A stretch of DNA of 64,000 nt from Lewinellaceae bacterium. GTDB taxonomy: Bacteria; Bacteroidota; Bacteroidia; Chitinophagales; Saprospiraceae. Below, piece by piece: positions 9,167 through 19,632 of this stretch. The translations under genes were made by a program, and so were the position numbers. The stretch is from the NCBI GenBank assembly GCA_020636215.1, contig JACJYG010000004.1, forward strand, positions 496,001 through 560,000, given 5' to 3'. Each line of letters begins with the position of its first letter. Position 1 is the first letter of the stretch. The notes under the pieces are model-generated. The model was given only the letters and a program-made list of their open reading frames with translations. It did not search any database and was not told the origin of the DNA.

Positions 9167-11884
9167 ATGGTTATCTATTTCGGCTTGGCATTAGACGAGG
9201 AAGCCTTACCCCTACCTAATCACAGCACCGGCGGCCTGCACTACCTGGGGCCACAAGGCTTGTTGTTGTTTCTAGAATCCCACCTGGGCCTGTCCGGCCA
9301 CCCTAATGACAATGAATACCTTCGTATTGAGCAATACCGGCAGGCCCTGCACCGCCATATTTCTGCACGGCCGCAGGCCTTTTACCGGGCTTCTTTTGAA
9401 GCCGACCAGTTTGCCACTGCCGCCAACCTTTTACAAAGGCGTGATGAGCTGTTGTTGGCTGGCTGGCGTTTCGAGCCGGTGCCGGGCATGCCGGCCCGGT
9501 TGAGCTGCCTGTCGGAAATAGAAGCGCTTTTGCAGGATAAAACAAACCTCCTGGACCTGTCAGCCGGTTATGCCGACCGCTATTGCCGGGTTTTGCAGCA
9601 GTTGCCTCACTCAAAGCTGGCGCCAGACACCATTTATCTCAACGAGCCCATTGCGCTGCTTCCCACTCATTTTCGGCGGTTATTAGCCCTGTTTCAGGAG
9701 CGGAATGTAACTGTCCTTCCCCTGGAAGCCAGTCCTCCGGAAGGAGACAGCGACCTGGCAAGGCTGCAACGCGCCCTGATGCAACCACCGGCCAACGGGC
9801 AGCGGCAGCCTTTGCGCGGCGACGGTTCTCTGCTATTGTTAAAAGGCAAGCGGGAAGCAGGGCTGGCTGCCTACCTCGCCCAATTGCTGCGCAATAATCC
9901 GGATTTTCGGCCGGCTGCACTGATCCCGGATCAAAACCGCTCCCTCGGGCAGGCGCTTATCCACGAGGGTTTGCCCAGGCTGGGGCTACTATCGGCTTCG
10001 CTGGCCCGGCCCACGCTTCAGGTACTCAAACTGGCAGCCGTTTTCCTTTGGGATCCTATCGACCCCTTCAAGGTCATGGAATTCGTGTCGCTCGCCATCA
10101 AACCACTGGAAACGGAATTGTCCAACCGCATTGCCGCCCAGATGGCGCAAACCCCAGGCCTGGGAGGCGACGGCTGGCGAGTGATGATCGCCCGGTATTT
10201 TGACGAAATGCGCGACAGAGCCAGCCGCAACAGCAGCATCGATATAGTAAAGATCGACCATCAGTATAAATTCTGGTTTACCCGCCGGCGCTATGATATC
10301 GCATCGGTAGCACCAAAGGAAGATGTCATTGAAATTTTTGCCTACCTGTCCAAATGGGCCTACGAGTGCTTTGAAGAAGAAGGCAACAAAAATAATTCCC
10401 TGCTGGTATTGAGCGAGCAGGCCAAACGCATCCGGGAACTGCTGGAAGCCCTGCCGGAAGAGCAATTGTCCCATCTGGAACTGGAGCGCATCGTGCGCAC
10501 CATCTACGAACCAGCGCCGGTACAACTCGGCGAGCGGGAATGTGGATTCCTGCCCTACACGGCCCACCCTGCCGCTGTGATCGGCCCGGTTGAAGCGTTG
10601 CTGTGGTGGAATTTCGTTCAAAATGAGCCGGATCATTTCTTTTCCCGTTGGTACCAACCGGAACGTGAATTTCTCGAACAACGGCAGGTGCTGCTGGAAG
10701 GGCCGGATATCGAAAATCAGCGGCTGATCTGGCAGCGCAAGCGCCCCATCCTGCATACCCGCCGGCGCCTGATCCTGCTGCTGCCCGAAACAACGGCAGG
10801 CCAGGATTCCCAACCCCACCCTTTGCTGGGCGACATGGCCGCTGCTTTCGGAGACCTCAGCCCCATCAGTTTTCACATCGATAAGGACGAACAGTCGGCC
10901 ATACTGGCAAGTCATTTCCAATTGCCGGCCTATACCAGCTTGCCGAATCGGCGCCTGGGCCGGGCCCGGCCGTTCCTGCATGTCCGCTCCGCTCATAAAC
11001 TGGGACAACGGGAGGAAGAAACACTAACCAGCCTGGAAGCCCTCCTTTATTACCCCTACCAATGGGTTTTCCGCCATCAGATCCGGCTGCGCAAATCCTC
11101 CATACTTAGTATTGTCAAAGAACAAACCCTGATGGGCAACCTGGCCCACCGCTTCTTTGAAAAACTGCTTAGCCAGGATATACGAAACTGGGAACGGCCT
11201 CAGGTAGAAAAATTTATCGACCAGGAAACCATGCCCTTACTGGCGCGCGAAGGGGCCGTCATGCTCCTGTATGGTAAAGAACCCGAGCGGGCAAGCTTTG
11301 TACAACGCGTAAAATACGCCGCCTGGAGCCTGGTTCAGCACATCCGTGAAAATGGATGGCAGGTAAAAGATACCGAAATGCCGCTGCAAGGCAAATTCCT
11401 CGGCATTACCGTCAACGGCCGGGCCGACCTCGTCCTGGAAAGAGGCTCCGAGATGGCCGTCATCGACCTCAAATGGCGAGGCGCCCGCTACCGGGAAGAA
11501 TCTATCCGAAATGAGGAGGACCTTCAGTTGGTGCTCTATTCCAAACTGCTGACTGAAGACCAAAGCTGGGCACATACGGCCTACTTCATCATGGAAAAAG
11601 GGCTGATGCTGGCCCGCAACAACCGCGCCTTCCAGCAAATAAACGCCGTTGCACCCCAAACGGACTTTATCGAAGCCAACGAACGCATCCTGAACCGAAT
11701 GGAAGCGACCTATCGGTGGCGCATGGAACAGATCAAAAACGGCGAGATCGAGATCCGGTGTGAACAGACGCGCATGAGCCTGGAGGAAGCCTACAGCGGT
11801 TATCCCCTCTCGGGCCTGCTGGAAATGAAAACCGGCGATGCCGCCTTCGACGATTACCGCACGCTAATCAACCTCATTGAGTGA
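9167..11884 (+). CDS. PD-(D/E)XK nuclease-family protein, AddB-like
   Basis: The 905-residue protein has the layout of AddB/RecC-type recombination subunits: a long helical region with no intact Walker A motif and a C-terminal PD-(D/E)XK nuclease domain. Catalytic elements are visible around residues 750-770, as GRADLV followed by VIDLKW (Asp ... Asp-X-Lys), then QLVLYSKLL. Upstream come TSLEALLYYPYQWVF and MGNLAHRFFEKLL, typical of these nucleases. The four cysteines of the iron-sulfur staple in Bacillus AddB are not seen; only a few scattered Cys are present. A role in processing DNA double-strand ends with an AddA-type helicase is likely, but no helicase gene lies beside it. It probably forms an operon with the START-like gene. 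Confidence 0.8.
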   Translation: MVIYFGLALDEEALPLPNHSTGGLHYLGPQGLLLFLESHLGLSGHPNDNEYLRIEQYRQALHRHISARPQAFYRASFEADQFATAANLLQRRDELLLAGWRFEPVPGMPARLSCLSEIEALLQDKTNLLDLSAGYADRYCRVLQQLPHSKLAPDTIYLNEPIALLPTHFRRLLALFQERNVTVLPLEASPPEGDSDLARLQRALMQPPANGQRQPLRGDGSLLLLKGKREAGLAAYLAQLLRNNPDFRPAALIPDQNRSLGQALIHEGLPRLGLLSASLARPTLQVLKLAAVFLWDPIDPFKVMEFVSLAIKPLETELSNRIAAQMAQTPGLGGDGWRVMIARYFDEMRDRASRNSSIDIVKIDHQYKFWFTRRRYDIASVAPKEDVIEIFAYLSKWAYECFEEEGNKNNSLLVLSEQAKRIRELLEALPEEQLSHLELERIVRTIYEPAPVQLGERECGFLPYTAHPAAVIGPVEALLWWNFVQNEPDHFFSRWYQPEREFLEQRQVLLEGPDIENQRLIWQRKRPILHTRRRLILLLPETTAGQDSQPHPLLGDMAAAFGDLSPISFHIDKDEQSAILASHFQLPAYTSLPNRRLGRARPFLHVRSAHKLGQREEETLTSLEALLYYPYQWVFRHQIRLRKSSILSIVKEQTLMGNLAHRFFEKLLSQDIRNWERPQVEKFIDQETMPLLAREGAVMLLYGKEPERASFVQRVKYAAWSLVQHIRENGWQVKDTEMPLQGKFLGITVNGRADLVLERGSEMAVIDLKWRGARYREESIRNEEDLQLVLYSKLLTEDQSWAHTAYFIMEKGLMLARNNRAFQQINAVAPQTDFIEANERILNRMEATYRWRMEQIKNGEIEIRCEQTRMSLEEAYSGYPLSGLLEMKTGDAAFDDYRTLINLIE

Positions 11885-12327
11885 GTTGGGGTGTCCCATT
11901 GCTTGAGCTTCCGAAGTTTATCCAGATATACCCGGCCTGAAATGCTTTTTAATTTTTTTTATATCATAAATTCAATGTCCACTTGGCCGCCAAACCAGGA
12001 AACCAGAAAACAGTGAGGCCATGAAACTCCCAATAAATTTAAGCGCTCCCCTTTTTTTATATGAAAAAATATAATAAATTCGCATGGGAATCCGCATCTT
12101 TGCAATGGCTGGGTAAAAACAACCTAATTCGACTTTTTTTTAACCAATAACCAGCCCATCCTCTGAGAGACTTCCCAAACCTACAAACAATAAGGAGCGT
12201 TGTTGCGCACTATATTGTTTATGGCACATGTTACTCCCCCCCATCTTTTGTCATACGGCTATGCCCGAGCGCATTGCTTTGACCATTTCAATCGTATTCT
12301 TTCAAACTTGGTAAAACCGCAATCCAT
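11885..12327. other. 443-bp spacer, no gene seen
   Basis: AT-rich spacer with poly-T and poly-A runs (around 11945-11970 and 12050-12080). It presumably carries the promoter of the giant repeat-protein gene. A TATTCTTT element near 12292 is only a partial match to the -7 consensus. No ORF or terminator is clear. Confidence 0.45.
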
Positions 12328-15300
12328 ATGAAATTCAGAGTTTTACTTCAGGCTATCGCCCTGTTACTCTTATTCGGGCCAATGGCCAAATCCCAAACTA
12401 ACGTTAATTGCATCGACGCTACCATTTCCGTAGTGGGCGGAGCAACACAAATCACTACCTGTGAAGGCGACGGACTGGCAACCACCTACCGGTTCAAGGT
12501 CAAACCTTTTGCGATGCCTTTTGGGTACCTCGTAACCGATGAGAACAATATTATTTTAAAGTTCAGCCTCAGCAATGTCATCAGCTTTGAAGGGCTGGGA
12601 GGGGGCAACCTGCGCGTATGGGCCTTCTCCTTCCTGGGTACTACCACAGTCCAGCTAGGGCAGGATGCCACGACCGCTCAGCTGGCAACGCTTTGCTGGA
12701 ACCTGACCAACAACTACATTCCGGTCATTAATTTCGTGCCTGATGCCGGAGCGGTCAGCACCTCCAATGGAAATACCTCAATCTTCGTCTGCTCCGGAGA
12801 CGGCTCACCCGATGTAGTGGAATTCACTAACACTTCTTCTGCCGGACAAGACTACGCCTACCTCATCACCGATGAGAACGACGTCATCACGGCAATTGCC
12901 AGCGGCAACTCCTATGATTTTGAGAGCAGCCCAGAAGGGGTTTACCACGTCTGGGGCCTGGCCTTTGCCGGCAACCTCGAAGCCATGGTAGGAGATACAG
13001 TGGGTGTTTCCCAACTAGCCGGAGACTGCTATGGCATCTCCGAAAACTTCATCGAAGTTACCAGTTCCCAACCGGATGGCGGAACCGTTGAGTTATCCAA
13101 TGGGGAAACTTCCGCCACAATTTGCGTGGAAGATGGCGTGTCAGATGTGCTGACTTTTACCAACCAAACCGGCGCTACAGCCCCTTATGTTTTCCTGGTG
13201 ACCGATGACAACAATTTCATCATCGCGGTTGTGGACGGCAATAGCTACGACTTTGAAAGCCCTGGCTCCGGCGAACAGCGCATCTGGGGCCTCTCCTATA
13301 GTGGCGTCCTGCTTGGAACGCCTGGACAGAATGCCGCGACGGATGCGCTGAGTACCGATTGTTTCGACCTGTCCGACAACTATATCACGGTCATTCGGCA
13401 GGTAGCGGAAGGAGGCTCGGTAGCCCTCGACAATGGCGACACCGATGGACTCGCCTGTGTCGGCGATGGCGAACCGGATCTGTTTACCTTTACCAATAAT
13501 TCGCCCGGCGCTGACAATTACACTTACCTGGTTACGGATGAGAATAATATCATTATGGCTTTCGCTCCGGACGGCACTTTCGATTTCGATGGTGCTGGCG
13601 TAGGCGTTTGCCGAGTATGGGGCCTGGCTTATGCCGGCAACCTGCTTGCCATGGTGGGCGATGATGCCGCAGCCGCTATATTAGCTGACGGCTGCTTTGG
13701 CCTGTCAGACAACTTCATTACCATTCGACGCGAAATGGCTATCGGAGGAACCGTTGCTTATGCGGATGGATCAGATCTAAAATACACCTGCCCCGGCGAT
13801 GGCAACGCGGATCTGCTTTTATTTGACAGCTCCGGAGTAGTCGGCAGCTTTACCTACGTCATTACCGATCAGCAAAATATCATACTGGACATTCCTTCGG
13901 GCGACAGCTTTGACTTTGACGGCGCGCCAGCCGGCACCTGTCTCATCTGGGGCCTGGCCTACACCGGCAACCTTACCGCTATGTCAGGCGATGATGCTGC
14001 CACCGCGACACTGTCCGATGGTTGTTTCAGCCTTTCTGAAAACTTCCTGACCGTAGTCCGGGAAACGCCGAATGGAGGAAGTGTCAATACCGAAGATGGA
14101 CAAACCATCGTTTACACCTGCCCGGGCGATGGCAACCCCGACCTTATTACCTTTGACAGCTCCGGAACCTCCAGCGGGCCATACGCCTACGTCATCACAG
14201 ACGAGAATAACGTCATCCTGGGATTCCCTGGCGGCGACAGCTTTGACTTCGACGGCGCGCCAGCCGGCACCTGCCGCATCTGGGGCCTGGCCTACACGGG
14301 TACGGTCACCGCTATGGTAGGCGACACCGCTTCGGCTGTGCCCCTTTCAGACGATTGCTTCAGCCTGTCCGACAATTTCATCACGGTTGTTCGGGAAGTG
14401 CCTGTGGGAGGCGATGTGTTGACAGAAACCGGCGATAGCACCGTATATACCTGCCCGGGTGATGGCAATGCCGACCTGCTGCAGTTTGATAGCATCCAGG
14501 CTTCCAATAGCCCGTACGTATACGTCATCACTGATTCGGACAATATCATAGTGGCCTTTGCCAACGGCGACAGCTTTGATTTTGAAGGCCTGCCCGGTGG
14601 CGTTTATCGCGTCTGGGGGCTGGCTTACACCGGCAACCTCACTGCCCAGATAGGTGATGACGCTGCCGCGGCGCCTCTGAGCGACGACTGTTTCAGTTTG
14701 TCGTCAAGTTTCATCAATGTGATCCACGAGAATGTTGTCGGTGGTGTAGTTTCTTACAGTGATGGTTCGGACCTGAAATACACCTGCCCCGGCGACGGCA
14801 ACCCCGACCTGCTTTCGTTCGACAGTACCGGAGCAGCCGGTGGTTCGTTTACCTACGTCATCACCGATCAGCAAAATATCATTCTGGATGTCCCTGCCGG
14901 CGACAGCTTTGACTTTGACGGCGCCCCGGCCGGCATCTGCTACATCTGGGGCCTGTCGTATACCGGCAACCTCATCGCGATGGTGGGAGATACGGCTTCT
15001 ACCGCTGTGTTGGCGGATGGTTGTTTCAACCTCTCCAGCAACTACATCGCCGTGATCCGGGAAGTGCCGGAAGCAGGCCAGGTGGAAACAGAAAACGGTG
15101 AAACCATTGTTCACACCTGCCCCGGCGACGGCAACCCGGATATTATCCACTTTGACAGCCTTTTCGCAGGGATCACCCCTTATGCCTACGTCATCACCGA
15201 TGAAGCCAACGTCATTCTGGCATTCCCGGGAACAGACAGCTTCGATTTTGACGGTGCGCCAGCCGGCACCTGCCGGGTTTGGGGCCTGGCTTACACCGGG

Positions 15301-18300
15301 AACGTCACCGCCATGGTGGGGGATACCGCCTCTGCAGTGCCCCTATCCGATGATTGCTTCGACCTGTCGAGTAACTATATCACGGTAGTGCGCGAGTTGC
15401 CGAATGGCGGCACGGTGGCCACCGAAGATGGCGAAACCACCGTTTATACCTGCCCCGGCGACGGCAATCCGGATGTTATCCGCTTTGACAGTTCGGGTAC
15501 TTCCAGCGGCGCCTACGCCTATGTCATCACCGATGCCAATAATGTGATCCTGGGTTTCCCGGGCGGCGACAGCTTTGACTTCGACGGCGCGCCAGCCGGC
15601 ACCTGCCGGGTTTGGGGCCTGGCCTATACCGGGAACGTCACCGCTATGGTGGGGGATACTGCTTCGGCTATTGCACTGAGTGATGATTGCTTCAGCCTGT
15701 CTGAAAATTACATCACGGTTAATCGCCAGACGCCGGTAGGCGGCACAGTGGCCACCGAAGATGGCGAAACCGAAGTAGCCGTTTGCCCCGGCGATGGCAA
15801 CCCCGACATCATCCGCTTTGACAGTAGTGGTACGGCAGGGCTGTATGTTTATGTGGTCACGGATGAGAACAACATTATAAGTACTATTCTGGATAGCGAT
15901 GAGGCTGACTTTGATATCTCCGGTGTGGGGGTATCCCGTATCTGGGGCCTGGCCTATACCGGTAACATTATCGCACAAGCCGGCGACGACGCGGCGTCGG
16001 TCATGCTGACGGATGACTGCTTCAATCTGTCCGACAACTATGTTACGGTCATTCGGCAGGTGCCCATAGGAGGCACTGTTGCCACGGAGGATGGTGAAAA
16101 CCTGGTATATGCCTGCCCCGGCGATGGCATGCCCAACATCGTTACTGCGGACAGTACGGGCGCACTTGGCCTGTATACCTATGTGATCACCGATGAAAAC
16201 AATATTATCCTCAGCCTGCCTACCGGCGACAGTTTTGACTTCGACGGCGCCCCCGCCGGCACCTGCCGCATCTGGGGCCTGGCCTATTCCGGCAATATCA
16301 CCGTCATGGTTGGCGATGATGCCGCTGCAGTAGCGCTGAGCGATGACTGCTTCGACTTGTCTGATAACTACATCACCGTTGTTCGGGTCGTTCCGGACGG
16401 AGGTATGGTATCGAGGCCGAACGGCGCCACTGAAGTGTACGTTTGCCCCGGCGATGGTAATCCGGATATTGTCAGGGCGGACAGCAGCGGCACAGCCGGC
16501 CTGTACACTTACGTGATCACCGACGAGAACAACATCATCCTCAGCCTGCCAACCGGTGACAGCTTTGACTTCGACGATGCTCCCGCCGGGATCTGCCGCA
16601 TCTGGGGCCTGGCCTACACCGGCAACGTCACCGCTGCAGTTGGCGATGACGCCGCTGCGGTAGCCTTGAGCGATGACTGCTTCGACCTGTCCGACAATTA
16701 TATCACAGTCATACGGGAAACTCCGAATGCAGGCCTGATCTCCTCTGGCGCAGGCCCGGTCAACATCGAGATCTGTGTTGGAGATAACACCCCCGATGTC
16801 GTTGAATTTGTGGTCGATGGGGCTTCCAACTCCAATTACCTGTACATCGTTACCGACCAGGATGACTTCATCATCTCTGCGTTCGATACGACGGCTTTTG
16901 ATTTCAACAACGCCCTTTCGGGCGTCTACCGGGTGTATGGCCTGGCCTTCACCGGCAGTCCCATTGTCATTCCGGGAGACAACATCTTCGATGTAGACCT
17001 GTCGACCGACTGTTTTGACCTGACCGATAACTTCCTGGAAATTACGGCCATTGGCGTGGATGGAGCCACCATCTTTACCAGTGCAGGTGTGGGCGTCAAT
17101 GTACTCAACCTCTGCGTTGGCGATGGCCAGCCCAATGTAATACAGTTTTTCACCACCACCTCTGCGACGGATGCGGATTACATCTTCGCGGTTACCAACG
17201 AAGACAACGTCGTGATCGGGTTCATTCCCGGTGACGAGTTCGATTTCGAACTGGCCGGGCCTGGCATTGCCAAGGTCTGGGGGATTTCCTACACCGGTAC
17301 GTTGACGCTCAACATCGGGGATATCATCACGAACGTCATTCCTTCCTCCGGCTGTTATGACTTTGCCGCCGAGGTGATCACGATCATCCGCGACCTGCCG
17401 GAAGGCGGTTCGGTATCCTCCGATGGAGAAACGGATGTACAGGTTTGCCCGGGCCCGGACAGTGGCCTCGTTCCGTTGGAGACGACCAGCACGTCAATTA
17501 ACGCCTATGTGTACCTGTTGACGGATACCAACAACGTGGTTCTGGACATTTTCGACACCGATGAAATAGATTTCAATCTGCTTGCAGAAGGATACTACCG
17601 CATCTGGGGCCTTTCTTATACTGGCGCCTTGAACAATATCATCGGTGAAGATGCCGCGGCAGTGGAATTGGCAACCAGCTGTTATGAGCTATCGGCCAAT
17701 TTTATCTCTGTTTACCGTGGCCCGGCTGTTGAAGGCGGGTTTGTAGGTACGCTTTTCGGACAGGACACGATCTACAGCTGCCCGGATGGTATTTCCGACC
17801 TCGTCATCATGACCACGAGCAGTGGGGATGCGAACTACCGTTATGTTATCACCAATGAGAGCAACCGGGTGATCGTGGCGGATGTAGAGAGTAATTTCAT
17901 CGATTTCGAAGGCGCAGCGCCAGGTATTTACCGAGTCTGGGGTGTTTCCCTGAACGGGGACTTGTTGCTGGGCTTCAACGATGATATTTTGACCGAACAG
18001 GTGGCCAGCGACTGCTACCAATTGTCAGGCAACTTTATCACCGTTATTGTCGAAGCGCCTGATGGCGGCCTGGTATTAACAGATCAGGGTGAGGATGTCG
18101 TCAACATCATTGTGGGAGACTCCATTCCGGATGAGATCACTTTTGTAAGTGCTTTCGCATCGCCCAATACGCCCTTCACCTTTGTCATAACGGATGAAAA
18201 CAATGTTATTCTGGAGCTCCTCAGTGGCGACACGAAAGACTTTGAAGGCGCAGATCCCGGCATTTGCCGTGTTTGGGGCCTGGCCTATACGGGTACGGTC

Positions 18301-18699
18301 ACTGCCATGGCTGGCGATACGGCTTCCACGGCTATGCTGACTGATGATTGCTGGGACCTGTCCGATAACTTCGTTACGATCAATCGGGTCAACAGCCCGG
18401 AATTGGCGGAGCAGAACGTTACGTCGGAAGGTGTCATCCAGGCGATGAAGCTGACGCCTAACCCCGCAACAGAACAAGTGGTGGTTAGCTTCCTGCTGAG
18501 TGATCAGGCAGCGCCGGTAAGCACCCTTCGGATGCTCGACAGCAGAGGACAGGTGATGGAAACGCGCCAGGTGTCTTCGGTACCGGGTGAGAACCGTTAC
18601 GAGTTCCAGATCGCCAACTGGCAGGGCGGGCTGTACGTAGTCTATTTGAATAATGGCGGCGAGGTCAAAGCGAAGAAGCTGATCGTCGTTCGGCCATAA
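12328..18699 (+). CDS. Giant T9SS-secreted protein with 18 tandem Cys-containing repeats
   Basis: The 2,123-residue protein has a signal peptide (about 1-23, ending MAKSQ), then 18 tandem repeats of about 110 residues, then an 85-residue type A T9SS sorting domain (LTPNPATEQVVVSF ... GLYVVYLNNGG ... KKLIVVRP). Each repeat contains, in order: GG-x-V with a short variable segment; a CPGDGNPD-like turn; a YVITDENNIIL strand pair; DSFDFDGAPAGTCR; a WGLAYTGN strand; and LSDDCFDLSDNYITV. Most repeats carry two or three Cys (CPGDG, GTC, DDC), suggesting intradomain disulfides. Repeats 4-13 are the most alike, while 1-3 and 14-18 are diverged. I know no named function. Export through T9SS and surface display or adhesion are inferred. 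A strong terminator follows. Confidence 0.88.
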   Translation: MKFRVLLQAIALLLLFGPMAKSQTNVNCIDATISVVGGATQITTCEGDGLATTYRFKVKPFAMPFGYLVTDENNIILKFSLSNVISFEGLGGGNLRVWAFSFLGTTTVQLGQDATTAQLATLCWNLTNNYIPVINFVPDAGAVSTSNGNTSIFVCSGDGSPDVVEFTNTSSAGQDYAYLITDENDVITAIASGNSYDFESSPEGVYHVWGLAFAGNLEAMVGDTVGVSQLAGDCYGISENFIEVTSSQPDGGTVELSNGETSATICVEDGVSDVLTFTNQTGATAPYVFLVTDDNNFIIAVVDGNSYDFESPGSGEQRIWGLSYSGVLLGTPGQNAATDALSTDCFDLSDNYITVIRQVAEGGSVALDNGDTDGLACVGDGEPDLFTFTNNSPGADNYTYLVTDENNIIMAFAPDGTFDFDGAGVGVCRVWGLAYAGNLLAMVGDDAAAAILADGCFGLSDNFITIRREMAIGGTVAYADGSDLKYTCPGDGNADLLLFDSSGVVGSFTYVITDQQNIILDIPSGDSFDFDGAPAGTCLIWGLAYTGNLTAMSGDDAATATLSDGCFSLSENFLTVVRETPNGGSVNTEDGQTIVYTCPGDGNPDLITFDSSGTSSGPYAYVITDENNVILGFPGGDSFDFDGAPAGTCRIWGLAYTGTVTAMVGDTASAVPLSDDCFSLSDNFITVVREVPVGGDVLTETGDSTVYTCPGDGNADLLQFDSIQASNSPYVYVITDSDNIIVAFANGDSFDFEGLPGGVYRVWGLAYTGNLTAQIGDDAAAAPLSDDCFSLSSSFINVIHENVVGGVVSYSDGSDLKYTCPGDGNPDLLSFDSTGAAGGSFTYVITDQQNIILDVPAGDSFDFDGAPAGICYIWGLSYTGNLIAMVGDTASTAVLADGCFNLSSNYIAVIREVPEAGQVETENGETIVHTCPGDGNPDIIHFDSLFAGITPYAYVITDEANVILAFPGTDSFDFDGAPAGTCRVWGLAYTGNVTAMVGDTASAVPLSDDCFDLSSNYITVVRELPNGGTVATEDGETTVYTCPGDGNPDVIRFDSSGTSSGAYAYVITDANNVILGFPGGDSFDFDGAPAGTCRVWGLAYTGNVTAMVGDTASAIALSDDCFSLSENYITVNRQTPVGGTVATEDGETEVAVCPGDGNPDIIRFDSSGTAGLYVYVVTDENNIISTILDSDEADFDISGVGVSRIWGLAYTGNIIAQAGDDAASVMLTDDCFNLSDNYVTVIRQVPIGGTVATEDGENLVYACPGDGMPNIVTADSTGALGLYTYVITDENNIILSLPTGDSFDFDGAPAGTCRIWGLAYSGNITVMVGDDAAAVALSDDCFDLSDNYITVVRVVPDGGMVSRPNGATEVYVCPGDGNPDIVRADSSGTAGLYTYVITDENNIILSLPTGDSFDFDDAPAGICRIWGLAYTGNVTAAVGDDAAAVALSDDCFDLSDNYITVIRETPNAGLISSGAGPVNIEICVGDNTPDVVEFVVDGASNSNYLYIVTDQDDFIISAFDTTAFDFNNALSGVYRVYGLAFTGSPIVIPGDNIFDVDLSTDCFDLTDNFLEITAIGVDGATIFTSAGVGVNVLNLCVGDGQPNVIQFFTTTSATDADYIFAVTNEDNVVIGFIPGDEFDFELAGPGIAKVWGISYTGTLTLNIGDIITNVIPSSGCYDFAAEVITIIRDLPEGGSVSSDGETDVQVCPGPDSGLVPLETTSTSINAYVYLLTDTNNVVLDIFDTDEIDFNLLAEGYYRIWGLSYTGALNNIIGEDAAAVELATSCYELSANFISVYRGPAVEGGFVGTLFGQDTIYSCPDGISDLVIMTTSSGDANYRYVITNESNRVIVADVESNFIDFEGAAPGIYRVWGVSLNGDLLLGFNDDILTEQVASDCYQLSGNFITVIVEAPDGGLVLTDQGEDVVNIIVGDSIPDEITFVSAFASPNTPFTFVITDENNVILELLSGDTKDFEGADPGICRVWGLAYTGTVTAMAGDTASTAMLTDDCWDLSDNFVTINRVNSPELAEQNVTSEGVIQAMKLTPNPATEQVVVSFLLSDQAAPVSTLRMLDSRGQVMETRQVSSVPGENRYEFQIANWQGGLYVVYLNNGGEVKAKKLIVVRP

Positions 18700-18730
18700 G
18701 GCTTAGGGTACTGATCTACCAAAAAGAAAG

Positions 18731-18765
18731 GCCCGGCGGTGTACTTGCACTGCCGGGCTTTTTTT
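18731..18765 (+). terminator. Intrinsic terminator of the giant repeat-protein gene
   Basis: GCCCGGC (18731-18737) pairs with GCCGGGC (18752-18758), with an additional GTG/CAC pairing inside the loop, followed by a run of seven T. It lies 32 bp after the stop codon. Confidence 0.9.
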
Positions 18766-18810
18766 GTGAAGCGGCAACAATTCAGCGGACTGAAGTCCAC
18801 CCCTGCTTAG

Positions 18811-18906
18811 CGATGCTATGGATACTCTTTTCTGGCCCGAAATCGGGGCAGAAAAGCAGAGATGGAAGGGGCATCACCAGTATCTACAGCATCAAACGCC
18901 TGCAGG
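18811..18906. repeat. Degenerate 9-mer repeat pair in inverted orientation
   Basis: GATGCTATGGATACT near 18813 and, in reverse orientation, TATCTACAGCATC near 18882 are two units each of a GATNCTNTG 9-mer. The same arrangement occurs at 48294-48460. The remaining spacer up to 18994 holds nothing else I can support. Confidence 0.5.
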
Positions 18907-18994
18907 GCGTAGTATCAATCTCTAAGTATAGTCGAGCCAAGCATCCGGCTCAGGCGGGCCTCATAAACGACGCTCTGGCGCGGACTCCGATTCC

Positions 18995-19612
18995 TTAAAA
19001 GTTATAGGTGACGCCAAATCTGATATCGAAAGGTAAATTGAGAGAGGTGTCATCCTGTATCAGGTTGTAGAGCAGGTATATCTCATAGCCCCATACTCCA
19101 TTACCATCATTATAGCCACCGCCGATATAAGCATTATTGTTTAACCGGCGGTTCACCTCCCACTTCCGGCTAATGGAATTATAGCCTAAGGTAGAAACCT
19201 CGTTATCGAAGCCATATTCGACATGGGCAAAAATGGTACGGGCGATCTTGTAACGAGCAAAAGCCCCAATGCCATAGTTCAGCAGATTGGTGGATTCCAC
19301 CCCATCGATGGTGCCCGTCTCGGCCTTATAGTATATGTAAACCAGAGAAGCCCGGGGCCCAACAGAAAAATTTTCCGTGATCTTATAGCCCACAATCGGG
19401 GAAAGGCCAAATTGGAAAACGCTTTCGAAGTTGTTGCCCGAAAAGCCGAGGGTGAACCCACCGCCGTACCACAATTTGCTGGCGAAATTGCCGCTTTCAT
19501 CGAAATACTTGTCCGTATCCGATTTTTTCTTCTTTCCCTGGCTAAAGCCATCCACCTGGAAAGCCAGCAGCAGGACAAATAGCAGCAGGCTCAGTTGCAA
19601 GATCCTTTTCAT
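18995..19612 (-). CDS. Predicted outer-membrane beta-barrel protein (porin-like)
   Basis: The 205-residue protein has a signal peptide (MKRILQLSLLLFVLLLAFQVDGFSQ), a short lysine-rich linker, then repeated amphipathic strands (LWYGGGFTLGFSG, SVGPRASLVYIYY, NYGIGAFARYKI, GVWGYEIYLLYNL). It ends with a final strand finishing in Phe (IRFGVTYNF), the classical outer-membrane insertion signal. The pattern fits an 8- to 10-stranded barrel. The function is unknown. It is transcribed alone from a near-perfect Bacteroidota promoter at 19633-19662, which also supports the chosen start with a leader of about 13 bases. Confidence 0.78.
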   Translation of the reverse strand: MKRILQLSLLLFVLLLAFQVDGFSQGKKKKSDTDKYFDESGNFASKLWYGGGFTLGFSGNNFESVFQFGLSPIVGYKITENFSVGPRASLVYIYYKAETGTIDGVESTNLLNYGIGAFARYKIARTIFAHVEYGFDNEVSTLGYNSISRKWEVNRRLNNNAYIGGGYNDGNGVWGYEIYLLYNLIQDDTSLNLPFDIRFGVTYNF

Positions 19613-19632
19613 AGGTTATTTCGTGTTTTTTG

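Noticed and set aside
9989..11008. 339-residue ORF on the minus strand
   Set aside because: It lies opposite the well-supported AddB-like gene and shows no domain or signal peptide.
18731..18994. tRNA or small gene in the spacer after the giant protein gene
   Set aside because: Only a terminator and degenerate repeats can be supported; no cloverleaf or ORF was found.
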